Positions 48,187 to 56,391 of a DNA stretch of 64,000 nucleotides are shown in pieces. Origin of the DNA: Methylobacterium marchantiae (lineage in GTDB: Bacteria > Pseudomonadota > Alphaproteobacteria > Rhizobiales > Beijerinckiaceae); assembly GCF_022179405.1 (NCBI RefSeq), contig NZ_BPQT01000033.1, positions 1-64,000 of the forward strand. The letters are read 5' to 3'. The stretch's first letter is position 1, and each line of letters begins with the position of its first letter. The notes below the pieces were generated by a model. It did no database searches, was not told the DNA's origin, and was given only the letters and a program-made list of their open reading frames with translations. The position numbers and the translations under genes are program-made.

Positions 48187-49155
48187 CTAGCCCCAGAGCC
48201 GTTCGCGCAATGCCGCCGGCCAGGCCTTGATGTCGAGGCCGTGATGGCGGAGCAGCGCCAGGGTGATCCGCTCCAGCCCGAACCCGACGCAGGCCGTATG
48301 CGCGACCTCGCCATCCGCCTGTTTGATGTCCCAGATCGTGCCGAAATGATCCTGATGGTAGTTGAAGCTGAGGCAGGCGGTGGGCTTGTCCTCGCTGTTG
48401 ACCGGCACGTTCAGCTCGAATTTCAGCCCCTGTGCCCGCTGATTGTTGGCGAGCATCCGCCCGGCGCGGCCGAAAAACGGATCGTTGGCGGGGTCGACCG
48501 CGATCGGCAGGCCGAGCTCGCGCATCATCGCGGTGCCGCGCTCGAGCCACATCTCGCGGAAGGCCAGCACCTGATCGGGGCTGCCCATGCGGACGTATTC
48601 GCGCATGCGGAACATCTGCATCCGCGTCGGCTCGAGCGAGGGCTCGTGGCGGAAACAGTAGGATTGCAGGTCGAACAGCAGGCCGGCTTCCGGCAGGGCG
48701 CCGCGGGCGGCGGCCACCGGATAGAGCGGGTAGCAGGCGGCCGGCGTCAGCACGATCTCGCTGGCGGCCTGATCGCCGGTCCAGTCGGTGCCGGCCTCGA
48801 TGCAGGAGAGCAGTCGGGCGTGGTCTGCATCGTTGCCGCAGAAGCAGTGGATGGTGCCGGCGAGGTTCGGGAATCCCTTGAGATAGCCGCTGCGCTCGAA
48901 GGCGGGCCGGCTCATGCCGGGCGGGAAGCGCAGGGATTCCGCCCCGTCCCCGGCGCCGAGCTTCGTGGCGAGCCGGTCGATGGCCTCGACCACGCTCTCG
49001 AAATCGCCGCTGCGGCCGTAGAGCCCGTCGACGCCGGTGCGTACGAGCAGGCCGCGGTCGAACAGCCGGTCGAGCAGGGAGCGCGGCTCGGACGACACCT
49101 CGTCGTCGGCGACCTCGTCGGAGAGGGGAGCGGGGGCGAGAAGCTGGTCCATCAT
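48187..49155 (-). CDS. Amino acid:[carrier protein] ligase (SerRS-like)
   Basis: A 322-residue class II aminoacyl-tRNA-synthetase-like catalytic core lacking any tRNA-binding domain. Motif 2 is [20 protein letters not shown] and motif 3 is [11 protein letters not shown]. Cys141, Glu186 and Cys289 are spaced as expected for the zinc-binding, amino-acid-recognition site of atypical SerRS and the Bradyrhizobium glycine/alanine:carrier-protein ligases. Such enzymes activate a small amino acid with ATP and load it onto the phosphopantetheine of a carrier protein instead of tRNA. It overlaps the flavoprotein gene as ATGA; the carrier protein lies two genes upstream. Confidence 0.9.
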   Translation of the reverse strand: MMDQLLAPAPLSDEVADDEVSSEPRSLLDRLFDRGLLVRTGVDGLYGRSGDFESVVEAIDRLATKLGAGDGAESLRFPPGMSRPAFERSGYLKGFPNLAGTIHCFCGNDADHARLLSCIEAGTDWTGDQAASEIVLTPAACYPLYPVAAARGALPEAGLLFDLQSYCFRHEPSLEPTRMQMFRMREYVRMGSPDQVLAFREMWLERGTAMMRELGLPIAVDPANDPFFGRAGRMLANNQRAQGLKFELNVPVNSEDKPTACLSFNYHQDHFGTIWDIKQADGEVAHTACVGFGLERITLALLRHHGLDIKAWPAALRERLWG

Positions 49156-50315
49156 GCGCTCAGGAGCTGGCCCCCGCCCTTCTGCACGAGCAGGAGGTTG
49201 GCGGTGTTGGAGAGGATACGGTCGTTGTTGATCATCAGCGGCGCCGACATGACGTCGCGCAGGGGCCGACCGAGGCTGAACGGCGTGCCGTTCTTGTAGC
49301 CGGAGAGCCCGACGATCCCGAGCGCGCGCTGGACAATGTCGACGGACTTCGCCGAGATCGTCGTCTTCACATTGTTGAGCATCACGGCGAAGCCGATCGA
49401 GCCGAGTTCGTCCGCATCGCCCTGCGCGCGCTCGAACAGCTGGAGGCCGGCGACCACGGTCCCCTTCATCGCCTGAAGCTCGTTGGCGGCCTCGGCGAGG
49501 CGCAGGGCGCCGGGAGGAACCTGACCCGGCCGGCGCCTTGCCTCGCCCTGCACATAGGCCCTGGCCCGGTCGAGGGCGTAGCTGGCGATGCCGAACCAGA
49601 CGCTGCTCCAGAGGAGGTGCGAGGAGGCGAGCATCGACTGGGCCGCGATCTCGGCGAAGGGCTTCGGCAGGATCTGCGCCACCGGCACGTCGCGCGCCTC
49701 GAGCTTGAACCCGTCGCTGCAGGTGCCGCGCATGCCCAGCGTATCCCAGGTGCTGGTGCGCTCCAGGGACATCTGGCCCCTCATCAGCGCCACGAGGACC
49801 TGGTCCGACGAGGCCGCGTCGGGATGGCGGCGGCCGGTGGCGAGGATCACGTCGGCATGGGCGCCGTAGGAGATGACCGTTGCGTCCTTGGAGAAATGGA
49901 AGACGTCGCCCACCGTCTCGACCGCGCACAGGCTGTTGCGCAGGTCGCCGCCGATGCCGCCCTCCGTGGTGGCCGAGGCGAAGAGGAGCTGCTCGCGCGC
50001 CACCTGCTCCATCAGGCTGCAGTGCCAGTCGCTGTCGAGGCCATGCGAGACGAGGCTCGCGACCTTGATCTGGTGCATGGCGAAGACCATCGCCGCGGCG
50101 GAGCAGGCCTGGGACAGGGTGAAGCAGACCTCCGCGATCTGCGACAGGCCGGCGCTCTCTCCGCCGAACTGCATCGGGATCTGAATCCCGAGCAGGCGCT
50201 CGGCCTTGAGGGCCGCCACCGCCTCCGCCGGAAAGCGGGCCTGACGGTCGACCTCATCGGCATGGGCGGCCGCGATTACCGCGACCCGCTTGGCGCGGAG
50301 GACGAGGGCGTTCAT
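49152..50315 (-). CDS. Acyl-CoA dehydrogenase-family flavoprotein, atypical
   Basis: A 387-residue protein with the acyl-CoA dehydrogenase fold: helical N-domain ([26 protein letters not shown]), a beta-domain FAD segment ([30 protein letters not shown]) and a C-terminal helical domain ([34 protein letters not shown]). The usual catalytic Glu of short- and medium-chain enzymes (in YEGT-type motifs) is replaced: the stretch reads LMINNDRI. Within this operon its substrate is probably a carrier-bound aminoacyl thioester rather than acyl-CoA, as known for PigA/RedW-type prolyl-carrier oxidases. It overlaps the carrier and ligase genes by 4 bases each. Confidence 0.85.
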   Translation of the reverse strand: MNALVLRAKRVAVIAAAHADEVDRQARFPAEAVAALKAERLLGIQIPMQFGGESAGLSQIAEVCFTLSQACSAAAMVFAMHQIKVASLVSHGLDSDWHCSLMEQVAREQLLFASATTEGGIGGDLRNSLCAVETVGDVFHFSKDATVISYGAHADVILATGRRHPDAASSDQVLVALMRGQMSLERTSTWDTLGMRGTCSDGFKLEARDVPVAQILPKPFAEIAAQSMLASSHLLWSSVWFGIASYALDRARAYVQGEARRRPGQVPPGALRLAEAANELQAMKGTVVAGLQLFERAQGDADELGSIGFAVMLNNVKTTISAKSVDIVQRALGIVGLSGYKNGTPFSLGRPLRDVMSAPLMINNDRILSNTANLLLVQKGGGQLLSA

Positions 50316-50566
50316 GCGGCGGCCGAAAGCGTGAGCTTGTTCACCGTCTCGCCGATGATGCGGATGGTGGAGAAGGAGCGCCGGTTGAGAAGGTTGTCCG
50401 GAAACTCAATGTCGTAGCGCTCTTCGAGCGCCAGCATCAGCTGGACCGACCCGAACGAATCGAGGCCCTTGTCGAACAGGTTGTCGTCGTCGCCGATCCC
50501 GTCGATCGTCTCGGACAATGCCGCGACGCTCTTCAGAGTCTCGCGAACATCTTGGGAAAGCACCAT
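50312..50566 (-). CDS. Acyl/aminoacyl carrier protein
   Basis: An 84-residue acidic carrier protein. The phosphopantetheine attachment serine is Ser37 in FDKGLDSFGSVQLMLALE (DSx pattern), followed by the helix YDIEFPDNLLNRRSFSTI typical of carrier proteins. It is the first gene of the six-gene operon and overlaps the flavoprotein gene as ATGA. The dedicated ligase downstream implies it is charged with a small amino acid. It is not the general fatty-acid AcpP, which is more acidic and sits near fabF. Confidence 0.93.
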   Translation of the reverse strand: MVLSQDVRETLKSVAALSETIDGIGDDDNLFDKGLDSFGSVQLMLALEERYDIEFPDNLLNRRSFSTIRIIGETVNKLTLSAAA

Positions 50567-50991
50567 ATTGCCGGACCCTTTTAGTAATATTAGATCAAAT
50601 TATCGCATTACTCGTCATGGTCAAGTTCAATCGGTGTCGTTAGTTAATAGAGTACGACGACTTCTATTACCGCATTGTGAATGAGATCAGTTACTGATCT
50701 ATCGCATGACGGTCCGCACATAGAGGCCGCCAGTCGATGCCGGGGCCGCCACAAGGGATTCTCGGCCGGCACGGAAATCCGCATTTTCCGGGCAATCCGA
50801 TGCGGACCGGAAGCCTCGTGCCGCGGCGCGGATCGAGAGACCGAGTGGCGCTTCGACGCCGGGCCGCCGCGCCATGGCCACCGAGACGGTCGCGCCCGTT
50901 ACGACACCTGCACCGTCACTCCGGAGTGCCGAAGGCGAGTCCGGAATGGCGGCGTTCGGCGGAAGACGCCCATGAGTACCCCGCCGCGCCT
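50567..50991. promoter_or_regulatory. AT-rich promoter region of the aminoacyl-carrier operon with a perfect palindrome
   Basis: The 130 bases before the carrier-protein gene are markedly AT-rich (taatattagatcaaattatcgc and neighbouring stretches), unlike the surrounding GC-rich DNA. At 50684-50700 lies a perfect 17-bp palindrome, AGATCAGT-T-ACTGATCT, a likely operator for a dimeric regulator. No regulator gene is adjacent. The rest of the gap (to 50991, the end of the ABC gene) holds nothing recognisable. Confidence 0.5.
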
Positions 50992-52971
50992 TCACTCCGC
51001 CGGCATCGGCTCGGGCACGACGGGCCGCTTCGGTTGCGGGGCGACGGGACCTTCGGAGGAGGTCGCGTCCTCCGACCGGTCCCGGTCCAGCCTCTCCTGC
51101 TCCGCCCGCTTGAGGATCTCGCGCGCCTCGTCGGCCTCGCGCTGGCGGCTCCAAAGGGAGGCGTAGACGCCGCCGAGATCGAGCAGGCCCTGGTGGTCGC
51201 CGCGCTCGACGATGACGCCCCGGTCGAGCACGATGATCTCGTCGGCATTGACCACCGTCGAGAGGCGGTGGGCGATGACGAGGGTGGTGCGCCCCCTCGA
51301 CACCTTGTCGAGGGCGTCCTGGATCTCGCGCTCTGTGAAGGAATCGAGGGCCGAGGTCGCTTCGTCGAGGACGAGGATCGGCGGTCCCTTCAGGATCGTG
51401 CGGGCGATGGCGACGCGCTGCTTCTCACCGCCGGAGAGCTTCAGGCCACGCTCGCCCACCGGCGTGTCGTAGCCTTCGGGGAGGGCCGACACGAACCGGT
51501 CGATCTGCGCGAGGCGCGCCGCCTCGCGGACCTGCGCCTCGCTCGCATCCCATTGCCCGTAGCGGATGTTGTAGCCGATCGTGTCGTTGAACAGCACGGT
51601 GTCCTGCGGGACCATGCCGATGGCGGCCCTGAGACTCCCCTGCTCGACGGCGGCGATGTCCTGGCCGTCGATGAGAATGCGGCCCGATTGCGGCTCGTAG
51701 AACCGGAACAGCAGCCGCGACAGGGTCGACTTACCGGCGCCCGAGGGACCGACGATGGCGATCGTGCGTCCGGCCGGGACCTCGAAACTGACGCCGCGCA
51801 GGATCGGCCGCGCCGGGTCGTAGGCGAAGCGCACATCCTCGAACCGCACCACGCCCGCCGAGACGGCGAGGGGTCTGGCGCCCGGCCTGTCCGCGATCTC
51901 GGGGTTGCGGTGCAGGATCTGGAACATGTCGTCGATGTCGATGAGCGCCTGTTTGATCTCCCGGTAGATCATGCCCATGAAGTTGAGCGGCATGGAGAGC
52001 TGCACCAGCATCGTGTTGACGAGGACGAACCCACCGAGCGTCGTGCGCCCGGCCATGATGTCCCGCGCGGCGAGCCACATCACCACGGTCATGCCCACGG
52101 TGAAGATCAGCGCCTGGCCGGCATTGAGCACGGCGAGGGAGACGTAGGTCTGGGTCGAGGCCTTCTCGTACTTCGCCATGGAGCCGTCGTAGCGCTCGGC
52201 CTCGCGCCGCTCGGCACCGAAATACTTCACCGTCTCGAAGTTGAGCAGCGAATCCACCGCCTTGGTATTGGCGTCGGTGTCCGAGTTGTTCATGCGCCGG
52301 CGGATCTCGATCCGCCATTGCGTCGCCTTCCAGGTGAAGCCGAGATAGGCCGCGACCATGACGAAGACGACGGCCGAGTAGAGCCAGTCGAACTCGTAGG
52401 CGAGGACGCCGATGACAAGCAGGAACTCGACGATGGTGGGGACCAGCGTCAGCACCATCAGCCGCGATAATTCCTCGATGCCGCCGCGCCCGCGCTCCAG
52501 CACGCGGGTGAGGCCGCCGGTCTTGCGCTCGAGATGGAAGCGCAGGCTCAGCCGGTGCATGTGCTCGAAAGTCTGCAGGGCGAGACGCCGCACCGCATGC
52601 ATCGCCACCTTGGCGAACAGCCCGTCGCGCACCTGTGTGAGCACGGCCATGATGACGCGGGACAGGCCGTAGAGGCCGATCATCAGCATCGGCGCCGCGA
52701 ACAGTCCGGCGGGCATCGCGGCCCGGAGCCCGTCCTTGTCGCCGATCGCCGCAACGAGGGCGTCGGTCGCCCATTTGAAGGTGAAAGGCGTCAGCATCGT
52801 CACGAATTTGGCGACGAGGAGGAGGCCGAAGGCGAGGAAGACGCGCCGCTGCAGGTCCGGCCGCGTATGCGGCCAGAGATAGGGCCAGAGCCGGCGGTAG
52901 GTGGCGAACAGGCCGGGGCGCTCGGGCGGCGTTGTGCCGCCGTCCGCCACGGGGGTGGGATCGGTGCTCAT
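50992..52971 (-). CDS. Atm1-type ABC transporter (half transporter, permease plus ATPase)
   Basis: A 659-residue fused half-transporter. The membrane domain (about 40-350) contains NFETVKYFGAE (near 244-254), the signature of Atm1/HMT1 exporters that handle glutathione, polysulfide or heavy-metal conjugates. The nucleotide domain has Walker A GPSGAGKST (408-416), signature LSGGEKQRVAIA, Walker B ILVLDEATSALD and H-loop AHRLST. I start at the ATG at 52971, leaving out 25 upstream residues without homology. It is on the same strand and upstream of the aminoacyl-carrier operon, separated by the AT-rich gap. Confidence 0.92.
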   Translation of the reverse strand: MSTDPTPVADGGTTPPERPGLFATYRRLWPYLWPHTRPDLQRRVFLAFGLLLVAKFVTMLTPFTFKWATDALVAAIGDKDGLRAAMPAGLFAAPMLMIGLYGLSRVIMAVLTQVRDGLFAKVAMHAVRRLALQTFEHMHRLSLRFHLERKTGGLTRVLERGRGGIEELSRLMVLTLVPTIVEFLLVIGVLAYEFDWLYSAVVFVMVAAYLGFTWKATQWRIEIRRRMNNSDTDANTKAVDSLLNFETVKYFGAERREAERYDGSMAKYEKASTQTYVSLAVLNAGQALIFTVGMTVVMWLAARDIMAGRTTLGGFVLVNTMLVQLSMPLNFMGMIYREIKQALIDIDDMFQILHRNPEIADRPGARPLAVSAGVVRFEDVRFAYDPARPILRGVSFEVPAGRTIAIVGPSGAGKSTLSRLLFRFYEPQSGRILIDGQDIAAVEQGSLRAAIGMVPQDTVLFNDTIGYNIRYGQWDASEAQVREAARLAQIDRFVSALPEGYDTPVGERGLKLSGGEKQRVAIARTILKGPPILVLDEATSALDSFTEREIQDALDKVSRGRTTLVIAHRLSTVVNADEIIVLDRGVIVERGDHQGLLDLGGVYASLWSRQREADEAREILKRAEQERLDRDRSEDATSSEGPVAPQPKRPVVPEPMPAE

Positions 52972-53073
52972 TCGGACGAACTCGGGGTGGATGATGTCAG
53001 GCCCCGATATAGTCCCTCGAACCGTTCCAGACAGGCGGCCGACCACGCAGGGCCGGAATGCGCGGACGCGCGT

Positions 53074-54798
53074 TCAGCTGCGTCGCTTCTCCTGCGGCAG
53101 CGTCGATGCGCTCTCGGAGGGCAGGACGAAGATCTGGCCGGGATAGATCAGGTCCGGATTGCGGATCTGCGGCTGGTTGGCGTCGAAGATCACGGTGTAG
53201 CGGGTCCCCTTGCCGTAGATGCGCCGGCTGATCTCCCACAGGCTGTCGCCCCGGGTGATCCGGGCGGTGTTGATCTCCGGCACGAACACGGCCTGGGGTG
53301 CGGCCGGGGGCTGAAGCGCCGAAGCCGAAGGCGACGAAGAAACCGAGGCGGCGCCGGCCTGGTCCGTCGTCGGGCTCGGCCGCGATTGGCCCGTCGTCAT
53401 CGGGGAGGCCGGCGCGCTCGGCGAGGCGTCCTGCGGCGCCCCCTGGACCGAACGGTCGCCGACGGAGTGGTGGCCGGACGATGGCAGGCCGGAGGAGAGC
53501 TTGGCGTGCGCCTTGGCCGCCAGCGCCGCGCTCGGAGAGGGTTTGCCCGGAAGCGGCGGAGGCGCTAGGGCCGCGACGGCGTTCGGAGGCGGTGCGTCCG
53601 GTCCCGTGGCGACCACGGACTTCGCCGCGCGCGGCATGGCGAAGGCGACCTCGGAGCGGTTCTTCACCTTGCCCGAGACGGGATCGACCTGATCGATGCG
53701 GATCCGGTAATCGCCGGGCGCGACGCCGCGTCCGATCGTGAACGAGACCCGCCCGTCCGCACCGACGCTGCCGGGCGCGATCAGGGTGTCGTTGATGTAG
53801 AGGCGGACGGTGGCGCCGGGCGGCGCCTGTCCGGTGACGAAGAGGCGGCCGCCCTCCTCCGCATCGACGCTGACGACCTTGACCGGCACGGCGTCCGGCT
53901 TCCTCGGGTCGGCCTTGCCGGATGCGGACGCACCCGACTTGTTCGCCTCGGCTTTGGCGGCGTCGGTCTTGGCGGCGTCGGCGCCGCCCGCCTTCGGAAG
54001 GCCGGCATCGGCGCGATCCGCGGTGCCGGCCTTGCCCGACGCAGCCGCCTTCGCATCGCCGTTGGCGGCAGTGCCGTCCGCCGCCTTGCCCGTCATGGTG
54101 CCGGCCACCTTGCCGGACGCGGCATCCGCCTCGGGCCGATCGGGCTGCGACAGCACCACCGTGGGCTTGTCGGGGGAGGTCAGGGCGATGAGGGGCTTGG
54201 TGAGGCGGTCGGCGGAGACCACCACCACCACGGTCTCCCTGGCCTGGAGGCCCTGGCCGTCGGGGCCGATGGAGCGCAGCGTGATCTCGCTGTTACCGGC
54301 GGGGAGTGCAGGCGGGACGATGGCAAACTGGCCCGACGGGTCGATGAGCGCACGGGCAATCGGGTGATTGTCGCGCAGCATCTCGACGGTGGTGTTGGGC
54401 GCTCCGCGGCCGGCGATCACGGTCTCGCCCGTCGGCTCGACGCGGATGATGTCGAAGGTCGGAGCCTGCCCCTGGTCCTGGCCGGCGGGGGGATTGCCCG
54501 TCTGCCCGGTGACGCCCCGCCCGTTCGCCGGCGACTTTCCCGGCGTCGTCGAGGCTCCCTCCTCGCGCCGGGCGGGCGGGGTCACCGCCGAACCGGCGGC
54601 GGCGGGCGATTCCGCGGCGCGCGATTCCGGCGTGCTGGTGTCCTTCGTCTGGGGCAGGGCCGCGACCGCCGCGGGCTGCCTGTCGCCTTGCCCGCGCTTG
54701 AACAGCTCGCCCGTGCCGAAGAAGACGACCACCAGGGCGAAACCGCATAACAGGCCACCGCAGGCGAGGATCAGGCTTCGCCGCAACTCCGCCGTCAT
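53074..54798 (-). CDS. LysM peptidoglycan-binding protein with Ig-like repeats
   Basis: A 574-residue envelope protein. It has an N-terminal membrane anchor (ILACGGLLCGFALVVVFFG) and a long Ala/Pro/Lys/Asp-rich low-complexity region (about 230-330, KADPRKPDA). It has Ig/beta-sandwich segments (IRVEPTGETVIAGRGAPN near 140, and VSVDAEEGGRLFVTGQAPPGATVRLYIND near 340). A C-terminal LysM domain follows (TRGDSLWEISRRIYGKGTRYTVIFDANQPQIRNPDLIYPGQIFVLP). LysM binds peptidoglycan, so the protein probably links the inner membrane to the wall or acts in the periplasm. It matches the DUF-type LysM proteins common in Rhizobiales. Confidence 0.85.
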   Translation of the reverse strand: MTAELRRSLILACGGLLCGFALVVVFFGTGELFKRGQGDRQPAAVAALPQTKDTSTPESRAAESPAAAGSAVTPPARREEGASTTPGKSPANGRGVTGQTGNPPAGQDQGQAPTFDIIRVEPTGETVIAGRGAPNTTVEMLRDNHPIARALIDPSGQFAIVPPALPAGNSEITLRSIGPDGQGLQARETVVVVVSADRLTKPLIALTSPDKPTVVLSQPDRPEADAASGKVAGTMTGKAADGTAANGDAKAAASGKAGTADRADAGLPKAGGADAAKTDAAKAEANKSGASASGKADPRKPDAVPVKVVSVDAEEGGRLFVTGQAPPGATVRLYINDTLIAPGSVGADGRVSFTIGRGVAPGDYRIRIDQVDPVSGKVKNRSEVAFAMPRAAKSVVATGPDAPPPNAVAALAPPPLPGKPSPSAALAAKAHAKLSSGLPSSGHHSVGDRSVQGAPQDASPSAPASPMTTGQSRPSPTTDQAGAASVSSSPSASALQPPAAPQAVFVPEINTARITRGDSLWEISRRIYGKGTRYTVIFDANQPQIRNPDLIYPGQIFVLPSESASTLPQEKRRS

Positions 54799-55012
54799 GA
54801 CACTCCACTCCTCAGGTCCATCGACTTTGCGGCAGATAACGTCGTCGACGTTCGTCTCTGGCTGTCGACAAAGTGTCGATTGATGGCGACATACTAGCCG
54901 ACATGATGGCAACACCAAATCACGCTTCCCGCCAAAAGACGGGATCATTCGCGAAATCAGCAGTTTGGCCCCTGGACGGCGCCGCTCTGGCTCTCACCGT
55001 CGGAGGCGAAAC

Positions 55013-55609
55013 ATGGCCCCGGTGAAGACCGTCTGCGTCTATTGCGGCTCCGGTTTCGGCGGTGATCCGGCCTTCGCCGAAGCTGCGGCGACGCTTGGCC
55101 GCGCCCTGGCGGAGGCCGGCATCGGCCTCGTCTACGGCGGCGGCAATGTCGGGCTGATGGGCACCGTGGCGCAGGCGGTGCTCGATGCCGGCGGCCACGT
55201 CACCGGCATCATCCCCGACTTCCTGAAATCGCGCGAAAGGATGCTCGACGAGATCCAGGAGACCATCGTCGTCGGCGACATGCATACCCGCAAGCGGCTG
55301 ATGTTCGAACGCTCGGACGCGTTCGTGGCCCTGCCCGGCGGCATCGGCACCCTGGAGGAGCTGGTGGAACAGCTCACCTGGGCGCAGCTCGGCCAGCACA
55401 AGAAGCCGATCCTGCTGCTTTCGGTCTCCGATTTCTGGACGCCGCTGCTGACCCTCCTCGACCACATGCGCGACCAGGGCTTCATCCGCGAGGGTCTCGA
55501 CCTGAACTATCTCGTGGCGAAGGATGCGGGCGAGGTCGTCGGATTGCTGCAGGACGAATCGACGGAGACCTCTCCGGAAGCCGAAGCGTTCGTGGCCGAG
55601 CGGCTCTGA
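55013..55609 (+). CDS. LOG-family cytokinin-activating phosphoribohydrolase
   Basis: A 198-residue protein of the LOG (Lonely Guy) family, which cleaves cytokinin riboside 5'-monophosphate, or AMP, to free base and ribose 5-phosphate. The Rossmann-like fold shows VCVYCGSGFGGDP at the N-terminus, LVYGGGNVGLMGTVA, GDMHTRKRLM and the catalytic PGGIGTLEELVEQLTW (PGGxGTxxE). Plant-associated bacteria often carry it, but it may simply recycle nucleotides. I start at the ATG at 55013 (GGAGG-like site); the frame is open upstream. Confidence 0.92.
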   Translation: MAPVKTVCVYCGSGFGGDPAFAEAAATLGRALAEAGIGLVYGGGNVGLMGTVAQAVLDAGGHVTGIIPDFLKSRERMLDEIQETIVVGDMHTRKRLMFERSDAFVALPGGIGTLEELVEQLTWAQLGQHKKPILLLSVSDFWTPLLTLLDHMRDQGFIREGLDLNYLVAKDAGEVVGLLQDESTETSPEAEAFVAERL

Positions 55610-55666
55610 CCGCACGGCAGCGAACGCCTGGGGCCTCGTCCCGCATCCGCCTTTCGGATCGGGGCT

Positions 55667-55984
55667 CTAATCCTTGGCGGTTTCGCGCAACATCGCCTGC
55701 CGCAGGATCGCGTTGAGCTTGGTCTGATAGCCGCGACCGCCGGCCTTCAGCCAAGCCAGGACATCAGCGTCGATCCGCGTCGTGAGCTGTGCCTTCACCG
55801 GTCGGTAAAACGGGTTGCGGACGGCGCTCGCGAAGAAGTCCTCCGTGAGCGGCGGGATATCCGACCGGTCGATGTCGTCGTCCGGTACGGCGGCCAGCGC
55901 TTTGAGCTCAGCCCTCTCCGCGGCGGTGAGAGCCGGCGGATGGTCGGGATCGAGTGCATATCCGACGTGATCGTTCCTGTTCAT
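55667..55984 (-). CDS. brnA: BrnA-family antitoxin (second pair)
   Basis: A 105-residue antitoxin with an acidic N-terminal half and a C-terminal ribbon-helix-helix-like part (KAQLTTRIDADVLAWLKAGGRGYQTKLNAIL). It is clearly related to, but diverged from, the pair at 82-673. The ribosome site is GGAGG, 4 bases before the ATG. It overlaps the end of the toxin gene by 77 bases. Confidence 0.82.
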   Translation of the reverse strand: MNRNDHVGYALDPDHPPALTAAERAELKALAAVPDDDIDRSDIPPLTEDFFASAVRNPFYRPVKAQLTTRIDADVLAWLKAGGRGYQTKLNAILRQAMLRETAKD

Positions 55985-56258
55985 AGAACCTCCGTTCCCG
56001 TCGATCCGCCGCCCGAGCCGAAATGATCCGGATCGTCCCCGACCCGTCCTCCTCGTTCGTGACGGTGTGTGCGACCGCCGGAACCAGCAATCCGTCGACG
56101 AGACCGACGATCAACCAGCGGAGCTCGCCACCTTCGACCCGGTCCTGCTCCATGAGCGCGTATGGGTCGGCGAAAACGCGCGTCGCGACGGCGAAGGTGA
56201 CGCGGTGCTTTCTGAGATTGCTCGCGGCTTTGAGCGGATCCCAGCTGAAACGCAGCAT
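55908..56258 (-). CDS. brnT: BrnT-family ribonuclease toxin (second pair)
   Basis: A 116-residue BrnT-like protein: FSWDPLKAASNLRKHRVTFAVA, then IRIISARAADRRERRFYEQ, which is where most family members end. The frame continues 24 residues into the antitoxin gene, an unusually long C-terminal tail and a 77-base overlap. Translation of toxin and antitoxin is therefore tightly coupled. A diverged inverted repeat (GTAACGAC-N6-GTAGTGAC, 56271-56292) lies just upstream and is a candidate operator, sharing the GTAG-type half-site of the first locus. Confidence 0.82.
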   Translation of the reverse strand: MLRFSWDPLKAASNLRKHRVTFAVATRVFADPYALMEQDRVEGGELRWLIVGLVDGLLVPAVAHTVTNEEDGSGTIRIISARAADRRERRFYEQERSRRICTRSRPSAGSHRRGEG

Positions 56259-56391
56259 CGTCGCCTCGATGTAACGACGCTATTGTAGTGACACGATGCG
56301 ACACGTCCATGCGGCGCAGACTTCGCCGGACGGGGACAGGCGGCCCGGACCGGCAAGGTCCGTGCCGCCCGTCGCCGATCGGGCCGAGCGC

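Noticed and set aside
43008-50566. NRPS or fatty-acid synthesis cluster
   Set aside because: Although a carrier protein is present, no adenylation-condensation module, ketosynthase or other fab gene occurs nearby; the activating enzyme is SerRS-like.
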